A stretch of DNA of 64,000 nucleotides from an uncultured Odoribacter sp. (GTDB taxonomy: Bacteria; Bacteroidota; Bacteroidia; Bacteroidales; Marinifilaceae). Below are positions 57,369 to 64,000 of the stretch, in pieces. The stretch is from NCBI GenBank assembly GCA_944321165.1, contig CALUKE010000001.1, forward strand, positions 248,001 through 312,000, read 5' to 3'. Made by a program: the position numbers and the translations under genes. The notes beneath the pieces were generated by a model. It ran no database searches. It was given only the letters and a program-made list of their open reading frames with translations, and was not told the DNA's origin. Each line of letters begins with the position of its first letter. Position 1 is the stretch's first letter.

Positions 57369-59336
57369 TCATTCACTTTCTTTGGCCCGTAAAGAATCCC
57401 AAATAAAATATCCGATGATCAGAACATACATCACTACAGCCAACCATTCGGCTCCGCTCCAGGAAGAATACCAGTCTGCACCGGCATATTTCAAAACGGC
57501 ACTGATTACTCCCATCAAAGCACCTCCCGCAATAAATCCGGAAGCGATGAGGGTTCCTCTTTCACGACGCATCTTGTTCACCTTTTCATCCTTGCTCCGT
57601 GTCGATACATACCAACTGATCAATCCACCGATCAACAGCGGAGTATTCAGATCCAGCGGAATAAACATACCCAGCGCAAAAGCCAAAGCAGGTACACCGA
57701 TCATCGTCAGGATCAAAGCCAAAGCCGCACCGGCAAAATACAACATCCAGGGAGTAGCCCCACCTTCCATCAAGGGTTTGATGACAGCCGCCATCGCATT
57801 GGCCTGAGGTGCCACCAGGGCATTTTCTCCGACAAAACCGTATGTCTGATTCAGAATCATCATCACTCCGGCAACAGTTGCAGCAGAAACCACTGTTCCC
57901 AAAAATTTCCAGCGTTCCTGTTTAACAGGCGTCGTACCGATCCAGTAACCGATTTTCAAGTCTGTAATAAAACCGCCAGCCATTGACAAAGCCGTACAGA
58001 CAACCCCACCGATCACCATGGCAGCCATCATTCCGTTTGTTCCGCTCAATCCGGCACTGACCAACACCAACGAAGCCAGAATCAAAGTCATCAACGTCAT
58101 GCCGGAAACAGGGTTGGTACCTACAATGGCAATCGCATTGGCTGCCACTGTCGTGAAAAGGAAAGAAATGATGAATACAATCAAAATAGCGACAATCGTC
58201 TGGAAAAGATTATTCAAAACTCCGAACTGGAAGAAAATAAAAGTCGTAATCAAAGTAGCCAGCAAACCGATCAGAATAAACTTCATGGAAAGATCACGCT
58301 GAGTACGCTCGGTAGCAACCTCACCGCTTTTCTTTCCACCCAATTCTTTGACAGCCAATCCCAAGGCTTGTTTAATAATACCGGAAGAACGGATAATACC
58401 GATAATCCCGGCCATGGCAATACCTCCAATACCGATATGACGAGCATAATTGGTAAAAATCTGTTCGGGCGACATATCACGAATCAATACCGAAACACCC
58501 TCCCCGACAGCGACAGTCTGTCCATCGGCAAAATAACTCAGGAAAGGAATCAGCACAAACCATACGGCAAACGAACCGGCACAAATAATCGCCGCATATT
58601 TCAAACCGACGATATACCCCAATCCCAGTACAGCAGCCCCCGTATTCACTTTAAATACCAATTTGGTTTTTTCTGCCAACACCTCTCCCCAACCCATTAT
58701 CCGGGTAGAGATCGTCTCTGTCCACCAACCGAAAGTACTGATAAAGAAATCATATAAGCCCCCCACCAGACCGCTGACTGCCAGCAATTTCGCCTGATTA
58801 CCCTTTTTCTCTCCGGAAACCAGTACTTCAGTCGTAGCGGTTGCTTCCGGGAAAGGGTATTTACCATGCATATCTTTTACAAAATATTTCCGGAAAGGAA
58901 TCAGCATCAAGATACCCAGTAATCCTCCCAGTAAGGAAGACAAAAATATCTGATAGAACTTGGCATCCAACCCAAGAATATATAAGGCCGGAAGAGTAAA
59001 AATAGCCCCTGCGACAATCACGCCGGAACTGGCACCGATGGACTGAATGATCACATTTTGTCCCAGCATATTGTTTTTCTTCATCAGATTACCGCATCCC
59101 ACCGCAATAATCGCTATCGGAATAGCAGCCTCGAAAACCTGTCCGACCTTCAATCCCAAATATGCCGCAGCAGCAGAAAAGATAATCGCCATCACGATAC
59201 CGAATATTACCGAATAAGTCGTCACCTCTTTGGGATGCGAATTTGCCGGCATAATCGGCTTGTATTCCTCTCCAGGCTTCAATTCCCGATATGCATTGTC
59301 GGGCAACGAATTTAGCTTTTGTTCTTCTTGTTCCAT
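57369..59336 (-). CDS. OPT-family oligopeptide transporter
   Basis: 655-residue inner-membrane importer of the oligopeptide transporter superfamily with about 15-16 TM helices. Typical segments: FGIVMAIIFSAAAAYLGLKVGQVFEAAIPIAII, MLGQNVIIQSIGASSGVIVAGAIFTLPALYILG, KYPFPEATATTEVL and TDLKIGYWIGTTPVKQERWKFLG. Upstream of pepT in a two-gene operon, which supports peptide uptake rather than metal-chelate uptake. Confidence 0.92.
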   Translation of the reverse strand: MEQEEQKLNSLPDNAYRELKPGEEYKPIMPANSHPKEVTTYSVIFGIVMAIIFSAAAAYLGLKVGQVFEAAIPIAIIAVGCGNLMKKNNMLGQNVIIQSIGASSGVIVAGAIFTLPALYILGLDAKFYQIFLSSLLGGLLGILMLIPFRKYFVKDMHGKYPFPEATATTEVLVSGEKKGNQAKLLAVSGLVGGLYDFFISTFGWWTETISTRIMGWGEVLAEKTKLVFKVNTGAAVLGLGYIVGLKYAAIICAGSFAVWFVLIPFLSYFADGQTVAVGEGVSVLIRDMSPEQIFTNYARHIGIGGIAMAGIIGIIRSSGIIKQALGLAVKELGGKKSGEVATERTQRDLSMKFILIGLLATLITTFIFFQFGVLNNLFQTIVAILIVFIISFLFTTVAANAIAIVGTNPVSGMTLMTLILASLVLVSAGLSGTNGMMAAMVIGGVVCTALSMAGGFITDLKIGYWIGTTPVKQERWKFLGTVVSAATVAGVMMILNQTYGFVGENALVAPQANAMAAVIKPLMEGGATPWMLYFAGAALALILTMIGVPALAFALGMFIPLDLNTPLLIGGLISWYVSTRSKDEKVNKMRRERGTLIASGFIAGGALMGVISAVLKYAGADWYSSWSGAEWLAVVMYVLIIGYFIWDSLRAKESE

Positions 59337-59396
59337 AAGTTTTATATTATTAAGAGTTCATTCACATACAAGGAATCTCCTTTTCTCAAACGATTT

Positions 59397-59404
59397 CAAA
59401 AATA
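59397..59404 (-). promoter_or_regulatory. Possible -7 element upstream of the OPT-pepT genes
   Basis: TATTTTTG on the minus strand matches TAnnTTTG exactly, about 60 bases before the OPT ATG. No TTTG lies at the normal distance. The rest of this 248-base divergent gap is AT-rich with no clear plus-strand promoter for the efflux operon. Confidence 0.4.
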
Positions 59405-59584
59405 GTGATTATATACAAAAAGTAAAAATAAAATAATCCTTATTCAATAAACTTAAAACTGTTTAATCAAGCTTTGTTGTTTTGTTTTGAACCAAATCCA
59501 TGCAGATATGACTATAAACAAAACAAGGTATATTTTCTTATTTCGCACCCGACAATACGATTATAAACTTAAAAATAAATAGAT

Positions 59585-60703
59585 ATGTGGTTCAAAAGCA
59601 ATCGTTACTGGGTCGCAATCGGATTGCTGTTCTTTATTTCCTGCAAACAGGAAACTCTTCAGAACAGCGGAAAAGAATATCCGATATTTTCTGTACAAAA
59701 TGGTGAAAAAACAGTATGGACATCTTATTCTGCCACTATTCGCGGACGTCAGGACATCAATATTTATGCAGAAGTATCCGGAAAAATCACCGATGTCAGA
59801 GTAACAGAAGGTGAAATTGTCCAAAAAGGTCAAATACTGTTTGTCATCGACCAAGTGCCCTATCAGGCAGCCTTGCGTGTCGCTAACGCCAATTACGAAG
59901 CTGCTAAGGTAGGAGTTGCTTCTGCCCGATTGGATTATGATAATACTCAAGAGTTGTATAATCATCAGGTTGTTTCAAAATATGAACTGGAAACTGCCCA
60001 CAATGCTTTACGTACAGCAGAAACAACCCTGGCCCAAATGGAAGCACAAAAAATCGATGCGGAAAACAATCTTTCCTATACGGAGGTCAAAAGCCCCGCA
60101 GATGGAGTCATCGGCAGCTTACCCTATCGCGAAGGGACACTGGTCAACTCCTCCATGAGTGACCCCCTAACCGTAGTATCCGATAACTCGGAAATGTATG
60201 TCTATTTCTCCATCAATGAAAATCAATTGTTGGAAATGGCCGAACAGTACGGAACACTGGAAAAAGCCCTGGAAGAAATGCCGGATATACAACTGAAATT
60301 GAACAATGGAAAACTATACGAACACAAGGGCCGGATCGTCAGTATCAGCGGGGTGATCAATGAAAATACAGGAACCGCCTCCTTGCGGGCTGTTTTTCCC
60401 AACCCAGAACGTTTACTCCATAGTGGCGCGAATGGGAACATTGTCATACCGACAACTTACCGTCCGATCATACTGATACCCCAGGAAGCTACATTTGAAT
60501 TACAAGACAAAATATTCGTCTATCGGGTCATAGACGGCATCACTCAAACGACCCAGATAACAGTATCCCCCCTCAATGACGGGAAAGAATATATTGTAAC
60601 CGACGGACTACAGGTTGGAGATGAAATCATCGCTTCTGGAGCCGGGCTATTAAAAAACGGTATGCCTGTGAAAAAAACAGGAGAAACAGACACGATAAAA
60701 TAA
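59585..60703 (+). CDS. RND efflux periplasmic adaptor lipoprotein
   Basis: 372-residue membrane-fusion protein of a tripartite efflux pump. Lipoprotein signal ending FFISCKQ; then a lipoyl-like half (INIYAEVSGKITDVRVTEGEIVQKGQILFVID), coiled-coil hairpin (about 85-145, NANYEAAKVGVASARLDYDNTQEL), second lipoyl half (VKSPADGVIGSLPYREGTLVN) and a beta-barrel/membrane-proximal end (VGDEIIASGAGLLKNGMPVK). Precedes the RND pump by seven bases. Substrate unknown. Confidence 0.94.
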   Translation: MWFKSNRYWVAIGLLFFISCKQETLQNSGKEYPIFSVQNGEKTVWTSYSATIRGRQDINIYAEVSGKITDVRVTEGEIVQKGQILFVIDQVPYQAALRVANANYEAAKVGVASARLDYDNTQELYNHQVVSKYELETAHNALRTAETTLAQMEAQKIDAENNLSYTEVKSPADGVIGSLPYREGTLVNSSMSDPLTVVSDNSEMYVYFSINENQLLEMAEQYGTLEKALEEMPDIQLKLNNGKLYEHKGRIVSISGVINENTGTASLRAVFPNPERLLHSGANGNIVIPTTYRPIILIPQEATFELQDKIFVYRVIDGITQTTQITVSPLNDGKEYIVTDGLQVGDEIIASGAGLLKNGMPVKKTGETDTIK

Positions 60704-60710
60704 AGCAATC

Positions 60711-63700
60711 ATGAAAGGAAATAAATTTATACAACGTCCCGTACTGGCCATCTGTATCTCTATTGGCATTGTATTTTTAGGACTATTGGCACTACAGTCC
60801 TTATCCATTGAGAAGTTTCCGGACATCGCCCCTCCAACGGTTCATGTTTCCGCCTCCTACACCGGCGCCAGCGCCGAAACTGTCCAAAAAGCGGTGATCG
60901 TTCCCTTGGAAGAAGCCATCAATGGCGTAGAAAACATGACCTATATGGAATCCACAGCGACCTCAGGGTCTGCCAGCATCAACATTTACTTTAAACAAGG
61001 CACAGACCCTGACCAGGCAGCCGTCAACGTACAAAATAAAACCTCGGAAGCCCAGGGACAACTTCCAAGCGAAGTAACCAAAATCGGCATTACCGTAGAA
61101 AAACGCCAAATCAGTACTTTGGCCATCCTGGGTATATACAGTCCGGACGATTCATTCGACGAAACGTTTATCACCAATTACATCAACATCAATCTCGTTC
61201 CTCAAATTCAACGCATCGAAGGTGTCGGCGAAGTCCGCTGCATGGGAGCCACATACAGTATGCGCATCTGGCTCCATCCGGAAAGCATGGCCCATTATCA
61301 TTTGATTCCTTCTGACATCACGGCCATATTGGACGAACAAAACATCGAAGCTTCCATGGGATCTTTCGGAGAAAACTCAGACAATGTATTTACTTATACC
61401 ATTAAATACAGAGGACGCTATCAGACACCGGAAGAATTCGGCGAATTAGTTGTTCGTTCAACTGCGGACGGAGAAGTACTCCGTTTAAAGGACATCGCGA
61501 CCATCGAACTGGGGAACCAGGATTACAGTTACATCGGAGGCATCAACGGCCATCCGGGCGTAACCATGATGATCAATCAGACCGCCGGCTCCAATGCAAC
61601 CCAAATAAATACCCAGATCGAAAAATTATTGGAAGAAGTATCCACTTCTTTTCCTCCAGGAATCGATTATCTTTATCTTCAAAACACCAACGATTTCCTG
61701 TTTGCTTCCATCCACGAAGTTATCAAAACCCTGTTGGAAGCCATCGTACTGGTCGTATTGGTCGTATTTTTCTTCCTGCACGATTATAAACTGACACTCA
61801 TTCCGACTCTTTCCCTGTTGATTTCCCTGATTGGAACGTTTGCAGCCATCTATCTGTTGGGATTCAGTCTGAATCTTCTCACACTGTTCGCTTTGATCTT
61901 GGTCATCGGGACAGTTGTCGACGATGCCATTGTCGTGGTGGAAGCCGTACAGACTAAAATGGAAGAAGGAGAAAGCAATGCCGCAGAAGCGACCCGGACA
62001 GCCATGCACGATATCACTGCAGCCATTCTGACCTCTACCATCGTATTTATGGCGGTATTTATTCCTGTTTCCTTCATGAGCGGTACAAGTGGAACCTTCT
62101 ATAAACAATTCGGTCTGACCATGGCCGTAGCTGTCGGTATCTCAGCCATCAATGCTTTGACCCTAAGCCCCGCATTAAGCGCTCTGTTACTACAGAAAAA
62201 ATCCAGAGACCGTCGCCTTACCACCTTGGTAAAAAAAGCCTACAACATTTCCTATCTGGCCTTGCATAACAAATACAAATCAGGCTTACAGTTTATGTTT
62301 AAACACAAACGTTTGGTCGTTCTGTCGTTATTCTGTATTATCTTGTTGACCGGACTTCTGATGAAACATACCAAAAGCGGACTGATTCCCGATGAAGATA
62401 CCGGCACACTATTTGTATCTGTAAATACAGCTCCAGGCAGCAATACCCAGTTTACAGGCAAAATTATGGATCAGGTAGAAAAAATCGTCCAATCATATCC
62501 GGAAATCAAGGCCTATTCCAGAGTAGTCGGACACAGTATGACCGGAGGATCCGGATCATCCAGCGGTATGCTGATCATCCAATTGAAGGATTGGAAAGAA
62601 CGGAAAGGCAAAGAACACTCGTCTACCGCTATCATGAATCGGATGAATCAGGATGCACAAAAGATTACTGACGCGGAAATATTCATCATGGCGCCCAGTA
62701 TGATCGACGGATATGGAACAGGAAATGCCGTAGAACTCTACCTGCAAGATAAAAAAGGCGGGGAAATCCGGGATTTCTATAACATCTCCCAGGATTTCTT
62801 CTCTGCTTTGAATCAACGTCCCGAAGTCATGGCTGCCTTCAGCTCCTTCAAAGTCGACTACGTACAATACGTGGTGGATGTCGATGCAGCGAAATGCAAA
62901 CGGGCCGGCGTTTCTGCCACCGATATACTGGATGTCATTTCCGGATACTACGGAGGAATCTATGCTTCCAACATCATCCGTTTTTCCAAAGTATACCGGG
63001 TAATGATCCAGGCCGCTCCCGAACACCGCTTAGATCAGAGTTCCCTCGATAATATTTACTTCCGAAACGGAGATGATATGGCACCGGTCAGTCAATTCGT
63101 AACGCTCACTAAAACTTATGGTCCGGAAAGCTTGAGCCGTTTCAACCTGTTCAACAGTATTTCCGCCAATGTCACCATGGCCGAAGGATACAGTACCGGA
63201 GATGTGATCCAGGCCATCCGTGAAGTTGCCGAAACGACCTTACCCGAAGGATACGGTTACGAATTCGGTAGTTCTTCCCGCGAAGAAAGCCAGTCCAACA
63301 ATACAGTCTTTATTTTGATTGTCTGCGTTGTATTTATATACCTGTTGCTTTGCTCATTGTACGAAAGTTTCTTTGTACCCTTCGCTGTCATCCTTTCTGT
63401 TCCATTCGGTATTTTCGGATGTTTTGCCGCTGCCTGGATTTTCAATGTAGAAAACAACATCTATCTCCAAACCGGTATGATCATGATTATCGGCCTGCTG
63501 GCAAAAACCGCTATTCTGATCACCGAATATGCTTCCCAGCGCCGGGCGGCAGGCATGAGTATTCAGGAAGCAGCCTTCGATGCGGCCCTGGTCCGCCTGC
63601 GTCCGATCCTGATGACAGTGCTCACCATGATCTTCGGAATGTTACCGCTACTCTACGCCAGCGGTGCCAGCGCCAACGGAAACCGAACCTTGGGAGCCGG

Positions 63701-63833
63701 AGTGGTCGGTGGAATGCTCCTCGGAACTATCGCTTTGCTATTTATCGTCCCTCCTCTTTTCATCGTTTTGCAAAAAATGCAGGAGAAATACGGATTTATC
63801 ATTCACAGAAAACAAACAGAAAGCCATGAATAA
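60711..63833 (+). CDS. RND multidrug efflux permease (AcrB/HAE1 type)
   Basis: 1040-residue inner-membrane proton-driven pump. It begins FIQRPVLAICISIGIVFLGLLALQSL, carries two large periplasmic loops, and TM4 holds the proton-relay aspartates in LILVIGTVVDDAIVVVEAV. The C-terminal repeat shows IYLQTGMIMIIGLLAKTAILITEYA. Full length for the hydrophobe/amphiphile class. Overlaps the next gene by eight bases. Drug or bile-acid export is possible; the substrate cannot be read from sequence. Confidence 0.95.
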   Translation: MKGNKFIQRPVLAICISIGIVFLGLLALQSLSIEKFPDIAPPTVHVSASYTGASAETVQKAVIVPLEEAINGVENMTYMESTATSGSASINIYFKQGTDPDQAAVNVQNKTSEAQGQLPSEVTKIGITVEKRQISTLAILGIYSPDDSFDETFITNYININLVPQIQRIEGVGEVRCMGATYSMRIWLHPESMAHYHLIPSDITAILDEQNIEASMGSFGENSDNVFTYTIKYRGRYQTPEEFGELVVRSTADGEVLRLKDIATIELGNQDYSYIGGINGHPGVTMMINQTAGSNATQINTQIEKLLEEVSTSFPPGIDYLYLQNTNDFLFASIHEVIKTLLEAIVLVVLVVFFFLHDYKLTLIPTLSLLISLIGTFAAIYLLGFSLNLLTLFALILVIGTVVDDAIVVVEAVQTKMEEGESNAAEATRTAMHDITAAILTSTIVFMAVFIPVSFMSGTSGTFYKQFGLTMAVAVGISAINALTLSPALSALLLQKKSRDRRLTTLVKKAYNISYLALHNKYKSGLQFMFKHKRLVVLSLFCIILLTGLLMKHTKSGLIPDEDTGTLFVSVNTAPGSNTQFTGKIMDQVEKIVQSYPEIKAYSRVVGHSMTGGSGSSSGMLIIQLKDWKERKGKEHSSTAIMNRMNQDAQKITDAEIFIMAPSMIDGYGTGNAVELYLQDKKGGEIRDFYNISQDFFSALNQRPEVMAAFSSFKVDYVQYVVDVDAAKCKRAGVSATDILDVISGYYGGIYASNIIRFSKVYRVMIQAAPEHRLDQSSLDNIYFRNGDDMAPVSQFVTLTKTYGPESLSRFNLFNSISANVTMAEGYSTGDVIQAIREVAETTLPEGYGYEFGSSSREESQSNNTVFILIVCVVFIYLLLCSLYESFFVPFAVILSVPFGIFGCFAAAWIFNVENNIYLQTGMIMIIGLLAKTAILITEYASQRRAAGMSIQEAAFDAALVRLRPILMTVLTMIFGMLPLLYASGASANGNRTLGAGVVGGMLLGTIALLFIVPPLFIVLQKMQEKYGFIIHRKQTESHE

Positions 63834-64000
63834 ACACATTTTCTATCGCATCCACCGTTTTATTTTCACTGCTATATTGGCGATCAGCATGTCCGGATGC
63901 GGCATATACAATACCTTCCAAACACCACCATACGAAGAGTTAACCGAAGGAGCCTACGGAACAAAAACAAGCTCAGATACGATCTCACTCGGAGAATTGC
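63826..64000 (+). CDS. TolC-like outer membrane efflux lipoprotein, N-terminal fragment
   Basis: Partial gene cut by the right edge. Its ATG overlaps the pump stop by eight bases. The start encodes a signal peptide with lipobox SMSGCGIYNTF, then an acidic stretch (YEELTEGAYG), typical of OprM-type outer-membrane factors. With adaptor and pump it completes a tripartite system. Identity rests mainly on context. Confidence 0.75.
   Translation, partial: MNKHIFYRIHRFIFTAILAISMSGCGIYNTFQTPPYEELTEGAYGTKTSSDTISLGEL

Overview
The window looks like a chromosome segment from an anaerobic gut-type Bacteroidales bacterium. The main clues are promoters of the Bacteroides type (TTTG, 19-20 bases, then TAnnTTTG), a sodium-pumping methylmalonyl-CoA decarboxylase operon, a long SLBB polysaccharide export protein, an AddB-type nuclease and many dipeptidyl/peptide-handling genes. 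The gene mix (few glycosidases, many peptide systems) would fit Odoribacteraceae or a relative, but genus is a guess. I see no insertion sequence, prophage, CRISPR array, rRNA or integrase.

Layout. Bases 1-14,800 are a long run of minus-strand genes, in transcription order: tgt, an LptF/LptG-type permease, an rRNA pseudouridine synthase with a very charged N-terminal extension, an SLBB export protein, two Wzz-like chain-length proteins, an undecaprenyl-phosphate sugar-1-phosphate transferase, the dTDP-rhamnose genes rfbA-C-D-B, an ABC-F ATPase and the start of a lipoprotein. This is an initiation/export/precursor module for a surface polysaccharide with no glycosyltransferase, flippase or polymerase inside it. 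Bases 14,900-23,160 (plus) hold DPP4, PepD, an acyl-CoA synthetase-like enzyme and a large transglutaminase-like lipoprotein. Bases 23,170-28,670 (minus) hold an IbrB/IbrA/acetyltransferase-like cassette, CutC, a GH29 fucosidase, an FAH-like protein and a nitroreductase. Bases 28,860-31,680 encode an AddB-like nuclease.

Bases 31,740-36,290 are an AraC-family regulator facing a five-gene operon of largely exported redox proteins (aldo/keto reductase, acetyltransferase, CMD-cupin fusion, exported flavodoxin). Bases 36,490-42,200 (minus) are a DUF2795 protein, a cation efflux protein, a ClC channel, a DUF4831 protein and the NAD(P)H-hydrate repair enzyme. A POT peptide transporter, an ADP-ribosylglycohydrolase/NUDIX pair, two divergent tRNA genes (Gln-CTG and Arg-TCT, each with a textbook promoter) and an NhaC antiporter follow. 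DnaQ-like exonuclease, DnaN and an M24 aminopeptidase lie at 47,530-51,020.

Bases 51,700-56,100 carry one operon from a strong promoter: methylmalonyl-CoA epimerase, carboxyltransferase, OadG-like, biotin carrier and the beta sodium-pump subunit. Together they turn methylmalonyl-CoA into propionyl-CoA and export sodium, which the NhaC antiporter could use. PepT and an OPT transporter form a peptide uptake/cleavage pair, and the window ends in a tripartite RND efflux operon whose outer-membrane gene runs off the edge.

The most unusual items are the overlapping acetyltransferase-IbrA-IbrB cassette, the ABC-F protein whose second ATP site has lost key residues, the ClC protein with Val at the gating-glutamate position, the Tgt protein lacking most zinc ligands, and the exported redox operon.
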